From positions 868,001-932,000 of the forward strand of contig NZ_CP142675.1 in the NCBI RefSeq assembly GCF_036365825.1: a stretch of 64,000 bases of DNA, read 5' to 3'. Shown here piece by piece: positions 42,229 to 50,704 of the stretch (the stretch's first letter is position 1; each line of letters begins with the position of its first letter). Below the pieces are notes generated by a model. That model worked only from the letters and a program-made list of their open reading frames with translations, did no database searches and was not told the DNA's origin. Source of the DNA: Qipengyuania sp. HL-TH1 (GTDB taxonomy: Bacteria > Pseudomonadota > Alphaproteobacteria > Sphingomonadales > Sphingomonadaceae). The translations under genes and the position numbers were made by a program.

Positions 42229-45200
42229 GCGGGACCGTTTACGAACTGCAGGACAAGCAGCGGCTCGCGGTCGATCCGCAGGACAGCGTGTGGCTGTCGG
42301 CGAGCGCGGGGACGGGCAAGACGCAGGTGCTGTCGGCGCGTGTGCTGCGGCTGCTGCTCGAACCGGGTGCCGATCCTTCGCAGGTGCTGTGCCTGACCTT
42401 CACCAAGGCAGGCGCGGCAGAAATGGCGGTGCGGGTCAACGCGGTGCTCGCGCGGTGGGTGCGGATGGACGATGCGCAGCTGGGCAAGGAGCTCGGCTAT
42501 CTTGGCGCGCCGGCCGATCTCGCCACGCGCGCGCGGGCCCGCGCACTGTTCGCGCGCGTGCTCGATTGTCCCGGCGGCGGCTTGCGGATCGATACGATCC
42601 ACGCCTTCGCACAGTATCTTCTCGCCGCGTTCCCCGGCGAAGCGGGCATGTTGCCCGGATCGCGCCCGATGGAAGACCGCGAGCGCGACCTGCTCAGCCG
42701 CGAGGTGCTTGCGGCGCTGCTCGGCGAAGGCGACATTCGCATAACCGGCGCGATTGCCGAGATGAGCAAGCGCAAGGGCCCCGATGCGGTCCGCGGCTGG
42801 CTGATGCGCTGCGCACGGCACATGGAACTATGGCGCGGACCGGGAAGCTGGCAGCCGCCGATGCAATCACGCGTCCACCGCCTGCTAGGCATTCCCGCCG
42901 ATGCCGATGAGGCGTGGGTGGCCGAGGCCTGTTCGGACGAGGCCTTCCCGGTGGAATCATTGCGCGCCTGCCTGCCCGCGACGCGCGCATGGCCCGCCAA
43001 GACCGGGCAGCAATGCGCCGATTTCATCGAGAGCTGGCTCGCCGGTGATGCGGATGCGCGCCGAGCTGGTCTCGAGGGTTTCTGCGCCACATTGCTCAAG
43101 AAGGACGGAACGCCGCGCAAACTTGCTGGGGCGGAGAAGGCGGATCCTGCCTTTCCGGACAACCAGCAGCAGGTGGCCGAGGCCGTGGCGCTGGTGCGCG
43201 AACGCGCCGCGTTGATCGAGCTGGCGGCATTCCTCGCTCCGCAGCTCGAGGCCGGGCGCGCCTTCGCGCTCGCCTGGCATAAGGCGAAGGAGCGCGAGGG
43301 GCTGGTCGATTTCGACGACCTTATCGCGCGTGCCGCCAGCCTGCTGTCGAACAGCGCGATGGCCGAGTGGATCCGCTACAAGCTCGACCGCAGTTTCGAC
43401 CATATCCTCGTCGACGAGGCGCAGGATACCAATGCGGCGCAATGGAGCATCGTCAAGGCGCTGACCGACGATTACTTCGACGGGGCCGGGGCGCAGGGCG
43501 ATGCGGTGCGCACCATCTTTGCAGTCGGCGACTACAAGCAGGCGATCTTCGGTTTCCAGGGCACCAGTCCGGAAAACTTCCGCGAAGCGCGCGATTACTT
43601 CCGCGACAAGCTGGATGCCGCTGCGCAGGCCGCGCGCGAAACCCGCGGCGCGCCGGATGTTCGCGGGCTGGAGGAATACGGGCTCGGGCGCAGCTATCGC
43701 ACCAACCAGCAGGTGCTGGGCTTCGTCGATCGGGCGATCGACGCGATTGGCTATGACGGTTTCGGTCTCGACCAGCGCGGCGACCCGCATACGGGCAGCG
43801 CGGAGCCGGGACTGATCGGCTTGTGGCAGGTCGTCCGGGTCACGGAAGGCGAGGACGATGACGGCGAGCGCGAAGGCTGGCTTGCACGGCACGATCGCCA
43901 GCTGGCCGATCGTATCGCGCAGCAAGTGGCACAGTGGCTCGATCCTGCGGGCGAGGGCTTCACGCTGTCGAAGGGCAATCCGCGCCGCGCGACCGCCGGC
44001 GATGTTATGATCCTGGTGCAGAAGCGGCGCGAGCTGGCGTCGCTGATCGTCGCGCGGCTTTATCGTCACGGTGTTCCCGTCGCCGGGGTCGATCGCCTGC
44101 GGCTCGGCAATCCGCTGGCGGTGAAGGATCTGATGGCGGCGCTGCGCTTTGCCGCGCAACCGCTCGACGATCTCACGCTCGCCAGCCTGCTCGTCTCGCC
44201 GCTGATCGGGTGGAGCCAGGACGAATTGCTGCGCTACGGCCATCGCCCGCCGCGGGTCCGGCTGTGGGAGCATTTGCGCGAAAGCGATGCCGAGCGGGTG
44301 GAGGAAACCATGGGTATCCTGCGCGAAATCCTGCGCCGCGCCGATTACGACAGTCCGCAGCAATTGCTCCACTGGATGCTGATCGGCCCGATGGACGGAC
44401 GGCGGCAATTGGTCGCGCGGCTGGGGCGCGAGGCGAACGATCCGATCGACGAATTGCTCAATGCGGCGAATGCCTATGCCAGCGCGCATACCGCCAGCCT
44501 GCAGGGCTTCATCCGCTGGTTCGATGCCGGCGATGGCGACCTGAAACGCGAAGCGGGCGAGGGCGGCGACCAGGTCCGCGTCATGACCGTGCATGGCTCG
44601 AAAGGGCTCGAAGCGCCGATCGTGATCCTTGCCGATAGCGCGATCCGCCCCGATGGTGCGGGCGAGGTGGTTCTGCACGAGGACCTCCCCGGTGGGGGCG
44701 AGGCACGCGCGGTCCCGCTGCCCGTCCTTGCCAAGGGCGAACAGGTCGGTCCGGTGCGGCTGGCGGGCGAGCTCGAAACCGCCAAGGCAATGCAGGAGCA
44801 CTGGCGGCTGCTCTATGTCGCGCTGACGCGGGCGCAGGAGGCGCTGTTCATCACCGGCTCGCTGGGTCCGCGCGATGCGAAGAACGGCCCGCATGAGGAT
44901 AGCTGGTATGCGCGCCTCAAGCCGCTGTTCGGCGAGGACGAGGGGCTGGCTGACCCGATCTGGGGCGCGCGCTGGGAAATCGGCGAACGCGCCCCGTCAG
45001 TAGCGCCAGCGGCCGAGCACACCACCGAGACTTTGCAGCCGATGCTGCCCGTATGGGCCACGCGCCCGATCGGTCCCGAACCGCGGCCGCCGCGCCCGCT
45101 CGCGCCCTCGGGGCTGGGCGAGGTCGAGGGCAGCGATCCGCCGCTTCCTCCCGCCCATGCGGCAGAGGCGGTGTGGCGCGGGACGCTGATCCACGCGCTG

Positions 45201-45704
45201 CTCGAACGGATGCCGCAGCTGGCCGAGGATATGCGCGAAGAACAGGCGCGCGGCTGGCTCGCGCGGCAGGCCCCCGATCTGACCGAGGCGGAGCGCGCGG
45301 AAATGCTCGCGCGGGTTCGCGCGGTGCTGGAGGACCCGGCCTTCGCGCATGTGTTCGGTCCGCAGGCGCTGGCCGAAGTGCCGCTCGCCGCGACGGTCGA
45401 AGGGCAGGTCGTGATGGGCACGGCGGACCGGTTGCTGGTCACGAGCGAGACGGTCACCGTGGTCGATTTCAAGACCGCGCGGCGCCCGCCGGCCACGCTT
45501 GGTGACATTCCCGACAGCACGCTCAAGCAGATGGCGGCCTATGTCGCCGCGCTGGAGACGATCTATCCCGGACGGCGGGTCGAAGCCGCAGTGCTCTATA
45601 CCCAGACGCCGCAGCTGTTCGCCTTGCCGCCCGCGATACTGGCTGCTTACAAGAGCGCGTTTGCGGCGCCGCAGGAAAGTTTTACCCTGCCGCCCGTTGT
45701 GTAA
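42225..45704 (+). CDS. addA: Double-strand break repair helicase-nuclease AddA
   Basis: 1159 aa from ATG 42225 (MSGTVYELQDKQRLAVDPQD). UvrD-type SF1A helicase: Walker A SASAGTGKTQVLSARVL near residues 21-37, CLTFTKAGAAEMAVRV (Ia), IDTIHAFAQYLL, Walker B VDEAQDTNAAQW, VGDYKQAIFGFQG, RVMTVHGSKGLEAPIVILAD (V) and LLYVALTRAQEALF (VI). The C-terminus is a RecB-family nuclease: TADRLLVTSETVTVVDFKTA. AddAB resects blunt ends at double-strand breaks for RecA loading. The length and domain order are complete. It is followed 51 bp later by trxA. Confidence 0.95.
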   Translation: MSGTVYELQDKQRLAVDPQDSVWLSASAGTGKTQVLSARVLRLLLEPGADPSQVLCLTFTKAGAAEMAVRVNAVLARWVRMDDAQLGKELGYLGAPADLATRARARALFARVLDCPGGGLRIDTIHAFAQYLLAAFPGEAGMLPGSRPMEDRERDLLSREVLAALLGEGDIRITGAIAEMSKRKGPDAVRGWLMRCARHMELWRGPGSWQPPMQSRVHRLLGIPADADEAWVAEACSDEAFPVESLRACLPATRAWPAKTGQQCADFIESWLAGDADARRAGLEGFCATLLKKDGTPRKLAGAEKADPAFPDNQQQVAEAVALVRERAALIELAAFLAPQLEAGRAFALAWHKAKEREGLVDFDDLIARAASLLSNSAMAEWIRYKLDRSFDHILVDEAQDTNAAQWSIVKALTDDYFDGAGAQGDAVRTIFAVGDYKQAIFGFQGTSPENFREARDYFRDKLDAAAQAARETRGAPDVRGLEEYGLGRSYRTNQQVLGFVDRAIDAIGYDGFGLDQRGDPHTGSAEPGLIGLWQVVRVTEGEDDDGEREGWLARHDRQLADRIAQQVAQWLDPAGEGFTLSKGNPRRATAGDVMILVQKRRELASLIVARLYRHGVPVAGVDRLRLGNPLAVKDLMAALRFAAQPLDDLTLASLLVSPLIGWSQDELLRYGHRPPRVRLWEHLRESDAERVEETMGILREILRRADYDSPQQLLHWMLIGPMDGRRQLVARLGREANDPIDELLNAANAYASAHTASLQGFIRWFDAGDGDLKREAGEGGDQVRVMTVHGSKGLEAPIVILADSAIRPDGAGEVVLHEDLPGGGEARAVPLPVLAKGEQVGPVRLAGELETAKAMQEHWRLLYVALTRAQEALFITGSLGPRDAKNGPHEDSWYARLKPLFGEDEGLADPIWGARWEIGERAPSVAPAAEHTTETLQPMLPVWATRPIGPEPRPPRPLAPSGLGEVEGSDPPLPPAHAAEAVWRGTLIHALLERMPQLAEDMREEQARGWLARQAPDLTEAERAEMLARVRAVLEDPAFAHVFGPQALAEVPLAATVEGQVVMGTADRLLVTSETVTVVDFKTARRPPATLGDIPDSTLKQMAAYVAALETIYPGRRVEAAVLYTQTPQLFALPPAILAAYKSAFAAPQESFTLPPVV

Positions 45705-45754
45705 TTGACCGGGCTGCCCACATCGGGGGCCAAGCGAATTTCAGGAGATTTCCC

Positions 45755-46075
45755 ATGGCCACCACCGCCGTCACCGACGCCAGCTTCCAATCCGACGTGC
45801 TCGAAAGCGACAAGCCCGTGCTGGTCGATTTCTGGGCCGACTGGTGCGGTCCGTGCAAGATGATTGCACCCGCGCTCGAAGAACTGAGCGAGGAACTGGG
45901 CGAGCAGGTCACCATCGCCAAGATGGACATCATGGAAAACCCCGACGTCCCCGGTTCGATGGGCGTCCAGTCGATCCCCTATCTCGTGCTGTTCAAGAAT
46001 GGCGAAGCCGCTGCCCATATGCGCGGCGCTGCGCCCAAGGGCCAGCTCAAGCAGTGGCTTGAGAGCGAGCTTTAA
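45755..46075 (+). CDS. trxA: Thioredoxin
   Basis: 106 aa. Active site WCGPCK in DFWADWCGPCKMIAPALEEL, cis-Pro in GVQSIPYLVLFKNGE, and the buried Asp in DKPVLVDFWADW. It reduces disulfides in ribonucleotide reductase and others, recycled by thioredoxin reductase. Strong ribosome site CAGGAGA. TrxA after addA is common in alphaproteobacteria. Its TAA stop overlaps the stop of the convergent phosphatase (TTAA), so there is no space for separate terminators. Confidence 0.96.
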   Translation: MATTAVTDASFQSDVLESDKPVLVDFWADWCGPCKMIAPALEELSEELGEQVTIAKMDIMENPDVPGSMGVQSIPYLVLFKNGEAAAHMRGAAPKGQLKQWLESEL

Positions 46076-46872
46076 TCCAGCTTCGCATATAGCTCGGCGA
46101 GCTCGTCCCACAGGGCCGGGCTCGCCGCACCCAGCAGGCCCGTTCGGCCCACCTCGTCCACGCGATAGGGTGAGCCGTCGGGCCGCGCTGCTTTTCCGCC
46201 CGCCTCGTTGAGCCATAGCGCACCCGCCGCGTGGTCCCAGGCCAACGTGCGTTCGAAAATCGACACATCGTTCACGCCCAGCGCCAGCCGCGGATATTGC
46301 TCGGCGGCGCAATAGGGGATGTCGACGAGTTCGTACTGCGGCGCGATATGCCGCCGTGTCGCCTCGCGGCGCTCTTCCTGCATGAAGATCAGCGACAGGG
46401 CGGCGATCGGCGGCGTCATGCCGGTGGGGCGGGCGGCGACCTTGGCGCCATCAACCTGCGCCCCCTGGCCGCGATGCGCGGTGCAGAAGCGACCGCTGAG
46501 GCAGTCGTAAATCCACCCGGACTGTGCTTCCCCGCCTTCGGCGCGCGCGATGATGATCCCGAATGGCGGCTTGCCGCTGGCGAAATTGCGGGTCCCGTCG
46601 ACTGGATCGACGATCCAGCACGGGCGGTCGAGCCGGTCGAGTATGCCCGGGTCCGCATGCGCGGTTTCCTCGCCCACGAAGGCGAGCGTATCGTCGAGCG
46701 CGGCCAGCCCCTCGCGCAGCAGCGCCTCGCTCTCCTTGTCGGCCACCGTGACGGGGTCGTTGCCGCCCTTGTCCTCGACTTCGCCCGCGGCGAGGTTGCG
46801 GTAGCGCGGGAGGATCGCCTGCTCGGTGACCCGCTGCATCAGCGCGAGGATATCGCGGTCGAGCGCGCTCAC
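46072..46872 (-). CDS. Inositol monophosphatase-family phosphatase (histidinol-phosphatase HisN-like)
   Basis: 266 aa. Metal-site motifs of the IMPase fold: DPVTVADKESEALLREGL, FVGEETAHADPG (Glu), WIVDPVDGTRNFASGKPPFG (DPxDGTxN), and ERTLAWDHAAGALWLNEAGG (WDxxAG, third metal Asp). Alphaproteobacterial relatives adjacent to trx/argJ act as histidinol-phosphatases or general IMPases; the motif FxSGKPPFG fits the HisN side, but the substrate is not certain. Start GTG/ATG 46872 overlaps the argJ stop by 4 nt, so it is translationally coupled to argJ. Confidence 0.87.
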   Translation of the reverse strand: MSALDRDILALMQRVTEQAILPRYRNLAAGEVEDKGGNDPVTVADKESEALLREGLAALDDTLAFVGEETAHADPGILDRLDRPCWIVDPVDGTRNFASGKPPFGIIIARAEGGEAQSGWIYDCLSGRFCTAHRGQGAQVDGAKVAARPTGMTPPIAALSLIFMQEERREATRRHIAPQYELVDIPYCAAEQYPRLALGVNDVSIFERTLAWDHAAGALWLNEAGGKAARPDGSPYRVDEVGRTGLLGAASPALWDELAELYAKLD

Positions 46873-48095
46873 GAGCGGTAGTCTGCATTGATGGAGATGT
46901 AGTCATGCGTGAGATCGCAGGTCCACACGGTCGCGCGGCCTTCGCCGAGGCCGAGATCGACCTCGATGCGAATGTCCTGCCCGGCAAGATGCGCGGCGAC
47001 CGGCGCCTCGTCGTAATCGGCGACGGGCTGGCCATCGCGTGCGGCCCAGGTCCCGCCGAAGCCGATCGACAATCGGTCGCGGTCGGCGGGTTCGCCTGCC
47101 TTGCCTACCGCCATGACGACGCGGCCCCAATTGGCATCGCCCCCGGCAATCGCGGTCTTCACCAGCGGGGAGTTGGCAATCGCCAGGCCGACGCGGCGCG
47201 CGCTGGCGTCGTCCGCCGCCCCGGTGACCGCGATCTCGATGAATTTCTGCGCGCCTTCGCCGTCGCGCACGACCAGCAGGGCGAGTTCGCGGCAGACATC
47301 GTGCAGCGCCGCGTAGAAGGCATCGGCGCCGGGGTCGTCCCATGTGGTCAGCGGCGCATTGCCGGCCTTGCCGGTTGCGAACAGCAGCACCGTGTCGCTG
47401 GTCGAGGTATCGCCATCGACCGTGATGCAGGAGAACGTCGCCTCATTCGCCTTGGACAGCATCTCCTGCAGGAAGGCCGGATCCACTGCCGCATCGGTAA
47501 AGACATAGCCCAGCATCGTCGCCATGTCGGGCGCGATCATGCCGCTGCCCTTGATGATCCCGGCGAGTTCGACCCGCTGGTCCCCGATGAAAGCCGCCGC
47601 TGCCGCGCCCTTGGTGAAGGTGTCGGTGGTCCCGATCGCGCTCGCCGCGTCTTCCCAGCCGCAGCTTTCGGCACCGAGCACCGCAGCCACGCCGGCGCGC
47701 GCCTTGTCCTTGGGCAAGGGCACTCCGATCACGCCGGTCGAGGACACGAACACCTCGTCCCCCGGGCAGTCGAGTGCCTCGGCTACCTGGGCGACGATCT
47801 GCTCGACCGCCTCGCGCCCGCGATAGCCGGTGAAGGCGTTGGAATTGCCTGCATTCACGATCAGCGCCCGCGCGCGGCCTTGCTCCACCTGCGCGCGGCC
47901 CATCTCGACCTCGCTCGAGGCGCAGGCCGATTTGGTGAAGACCCCCGCCACGGCGCAGCCGGCGGCGAGTTCGACATAGGTCAGATCGGACCGGTTCCAC
48001 GCCTTGTAGCCCGCGCGCGCCACGCGCAGCGTTACGCCGTCGATTACCGGCAGCGCGGGGAAGGGGCGGGCGAGCGGAGAAGGCGTTAGATCCAT
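46869..48095 (-). CDS. argJ: Bifunctional glutamate N-acetyltransferase / amino-acid acetyltransferase ArgJ
   Basis: 408 aa from ATG 48095 (MDLTPSPLARPFPALPVIDG). It makes N-acetylglutamate and recycles acetyl from N-acetylornithine. ALIVNAGNSNAFTGYRG, FVSSTGVIGVPLPKDK, and the self-cleavage site APDMATMLGYVFTD, where Thr193 becomes the nucleophile of the beta subunit, mark the family. EIAVTGAADDASARRVGLAI and DANWGRVVMAVGKAGE are in the beta part. The frame extends upstream 12 codons but with no better start. Other arg genes are absent from the window. Confidence 0.95.
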   Translation of the reverse strand: MDLTPSPLARPFPALPVIDGVTLRVARAGYKAWNRSDLTYVELAAGCAVAGVFTKSACASSEVEMGRAQVEQGRARALIVNAGNSNAFTGYRGREAVEQIVAQVAEALDCPGDEVFVSSTGVIGVPLPKDKARAGVAAVLGAESCGWEDAASAIGTTDTFTKGAAAAAFIGDQRVELAGIIKGSGMIAPDMATMLGYVFTDAAVDPAFLQEMLSKANEATFSCITVDGDTSTSDTVLLFATGKAGNAPLTTWDDPGADAFYAALHDVCRELALLVVRDGEGAQKFIEIAVTGAADDASARRVGLAIANSPLVKTAIAGGDANWGRVVMAVGKAGEPADRDRLSIGFGGTWAARDGQPVADYDEAPVAAHLAGQDIRIEVDLGLGEGRATVWTCDLTHDYISINADYRS

Positions 48096-48134
48096 TCCCC
48101 GCGCGCTAGCCCCGCGCCGCGCGCCAGACAAGCG

Positions 48135-50162
48135 TCAGGCTGCGCGGCCCGCAACCCTCGGCACCAGCAGGAAGGCGACCAGATACAGCAGCCCGGTCAC
48201 GATCAGCAGGTTGTTGTAGCCGGTGAACAGCGCCGCATATTCGAGACACCCGCCGACGATCGTGCCGAGCAGGTTGATCGCAAAGGCCGATTGCGAATCG
48301 CTGCTTTCACGGAAGCGTTTCGCAAAGGCGATATTGGCGAGGTAGATCGGCAGGAAGGCTAGCACGGTCGCCACGACCAGCCGCGGCCAGAAAGCCAGTG
48401 GCAGCAGCCATTCGGGCTTGATGACCCAGGCCGCCGCAAGCGAGGCCGCCAGCGCGATGAAGACCACTTTGAGTGGCGGTGTCTTGACCCGCCGCTCGGT
48501 CTCTACCGCGGCGAGGACGATCACCAGCACGCCGGCAAACACCAGCGCGTTGACGAACCATGTGGTGCCGAACAGCAAGGCAAAGGTCGCGATGTTCTTG
48601 GTTTCGAGCAGCAGGAACGCCGCACCCATGAAGAACAGGTCGGCATAGGGCCGCATCGTGCCGAGCGGGCCGCCCAGCAGCCGCACGGTCACCAGCGAGG
48701 CGAGCAGGATGGCCCCGATGGTGAAGGCATAGAGCGGCGGGAAGCTGTTTCCGCGGAAATAGAGGAACGGGGCATCGTCCTTGACCGTGGTGATTTCGGT
48801 TGTCGGAACCCAGGGTTCGCCGCAGGTCTGCGATTCCACCTGCACCGCGATGCTGACGACGGCCTGCGCATCGGCCCAGGTGTCGACGCAGGGTTCATGG
48901 CCGAACACCGCCTGCGTGGTCCCGGCAAGCCGGTCAATCAGCCAGGGTTCGCGGTAATAGTTGTACATCGCAAACGCGCCGTCGGGTTTGAGCGCGCGGC
49001 GGACCGACTGGATGGCCTCCTCGGTAAAGAGGAAGGATTCGAGGCGGATTTGAGATGCGCCGCTCACCAGCGTGAGCGAATCGGGCAGCGCGAAAAGAAT
49101 GAGATCGTATTTGCGCTCGGTGTTTTCGAGGAAAGCGCGGCCGTCGTTGACATGCCGCTGGACGCCGGGGTTGGCGTAGGGGCGGTCGATGTTCATCTCG
49201 ACCCCGATCTGCATGATGCGCGGGTCGATATCCACGGCATCGACATGCTTGGCCCCTTCGCGCAGCGCGATCGCAACGTCCGAACCCGACCCAGCGCCGA
49301 CGATCAGCACGTCGTCGAGCTTGCCCGGAAGCCGCAGATAGGGCGTCTCGTAAATCCGTTCGCCCTGTTCCAGCTTCCATTCCGCCGGAGCCATCAACTG
49401 GTGCGGGACGCCATTCGCGCGGATCAGGACGAAACCCGAATCGGCTTCTTCCATCTGTTCGGCATTGATCTTGTAATAGGGTGACCAGCTCACCCCGGGG
49501 GTGAAGGTTTCCATCGCGAGGCCCGCCAGCAGCACCACGCCCCAGCCGGCGCTGATGATCCGGCGGTTGGGCGCTGTCAGCAGCATGATCGGAACCATGG
49601 CGACCACGCCCCAGACGAGCGAGGGTGCATGGAGGAAACTCAGGGCAGTGAAGCCGAGAATCCCGGCCAGCGAACCGATCAGGTCATAGCGATAGGCAGA
49701 CAGGGGGCGCATCTTGGGAAAACACCGCCCGACAAGTTCCGCCGGTCCGGCAAGGATTACCGCGACCAGCCCGAAGACCACGGGCAGCGCAAGCCAGGCG
49801 GGTGGTCCTTCGATTTCGAGCGCGGTGAAATAGATGAGGTCCGAACCCTGCCGTTCGATCGAGACCGGAAACTGGATCACGCCGATCACGAGGATCGCCA
49901 GCAGCGGCAGTGAAATCGGCCAGATCGACCATTCCTTGCGGCTGATCAGGAAGCCTGCGCCAATGCCGAGGAACGACCCCAGCAGGACGAAATTCGAGAA
50001 ATAGGACAGGTGGACGACGCTCGAACCGAGCCAGCGGATCAGCGCGAGTTCGACGAAGAGCATGAGCCCGCTGGCCAGCAGCAGGCGGGTAACGACGGCG
50101 GGGTCATCCCGCTCTTCATAGCCGCTCGGCTTGCTACCCAAGGTCCCGTCGACAGTGCTCAT
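48135..50162 (-). CDS. Membrane protein with spermidine synthase-like methyltransferase domain
   Basis: 675 aa from ATG 50162 (an ATG at 50177 is also in frame). Seven or eight hydrophobic helices in the N-terminal part (e.g. LLLASGLMLFVELALI, NFVLLGSFLGIGAGFLI, LAILVIGVIQFPVSI) precede a Rossmann domain (about 290-450) with VLIVGAGSGSDVAIALREGA and VDAVDIDPRIMQIG, then HVNDGRAFLENTERKYDLIL. Four to six more helices follow. It resembles SpeE-like 'spermidine synthase' membrane proteins of unknown substrate. The lipid- or polyamine-methyl/aminopropyl transfer activity is not established. It is divergent from the small secreted protein gene. Confidence 0.78.
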   Translation of the reverse strand: MSTVDGTLGSKPSGYEERDDPAVVTRLLLASGLMLFVELALIRWLGSSVVHLSYFSNFVLLGSFLGIGAGFLISRKEWSIWPISLPLLAILVIGVIQFPVSIERQGSDLIYFTALEIEGPPAWLALPVVFGLVAVILAGPAELVGRCFPKMRPLSAYRYDLIGSLAGILGFTALSFLHAPSLVWGVVAMVPIMLLTAPNRRIISAGWGVVLLAGLAMETFTPGVSWSPYYKINAEQMEEADSGFVLIRANGVPHQLMAPAEWKLEQGERIYETPYLRLPGKLDDVLIVGAGSGSDVAIALREGAKHVDAVDIDPRIMQIGVEMNIDRPYANPGVQRHVNDGRAFLENTERKYDLILFALPDSLTLVSGASQIRLESFLFTEEAIQSVRRALKPDGAFAMYNYYREPWLIDRLAGTTQAVFGHEPCVDTWADAQAVVSIAVQVESQTCGEPWVPTTEITTVKDDAPFLYFRGNSFPPLYAFTIGAILLASLVTVRLLGGPLGTMRPYADLFFMGAAFLLLETKNIATFALLFGTTWFVNALVFAGVLVIVLAAVETERRVKTPPLKVVFIALAASLAAAWVIKPEWLLPLAFWPRLVVATVLAFLPIYLANIAFAKRFRESSDSQSAFAINLLGTIVGGCLEYAALFTGYNNLLIVTGLLYLVAFLLVPRVAGRAA

Positions 50163-50335
50163 TCTTGCCCCCTGCAATCCCGTTTCGAGTGCGACGCTTA
50201 GGAGCGTATGTTTACTGGAAAGATAATTCGACTGCTGGCCCGCATCTGTCCCCAGCGCCGGAGGCGGGACTTTCGGCGAGTTTACCGGCTTCGGGCTGGA
50301 CGATCCGCCTCCGCGTCACTATCTCGCCGGTCAGG

Positions 50336-50605
50336 ATGCTTAAACGCCTGCTCGCCTGCCTCGCGCTCCTGACCGGCCTCGCTGCTGCCGGCGCGCCTGC
50401 CCATGCGGTGGTTTATGATGCGGCATCGGGCGTCGAGCGCGCAGCCGATACCGAGAAGCCCTGCCACGGCGAGGTAAGCATCCGTCTCCACACGGCTCGC
50501 CATTCGCTGGTTGCGCCGCGTGCGACCGGACCGGGCCAGCCGGCGCCGGTCCTTTCGGTCGTCATCCCGACCGTGCAGATGGGCATCGACCGCGCCTACG
50601 AATAG
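50336..50605 (+). CDS. Small secreted protein immediately upstream of secA
   Basis: 89 aa from ATG 50336. Sec-type signal peptide MLKRLLACLALLTGLAAAGA, ending APAHA before VVYDAASG. The mature part is about 65 aa with one Cys, a His/Arg/Thr stretch (SIRLHTARHSLVAPRATG) and GPGQPAPVLSVVIP near the end. No domain recognised. It lies 99 bp before the secA ATG on the same strand, the position where some bacteria place a secretion-monitor arrest peptide. It has no close match to the known SecM, VemP, MifM or RAPP-type arrest motifs, so that role is only a possibility. Positions 50163-50335 are presumed promoter. Confidence 0.5.
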   Translation: MLKRLLACLALLTGLAAAGAPAHAVVYDAASGVERAADTEKPCHGEVSIRLHTARHSLVAPRATGPGQPAPVLSVVIPTVQMGIDRAYE

Positions 50606-50704
50606 GCCGGTCGCGACATCCCCCGATTTTCGTCCGCCACGCACGCTGTGCGCGGGCTTCCCACCATACCCCATAGAATTCATCCGGAAGGCGCCAGGCC
50701 CCCT

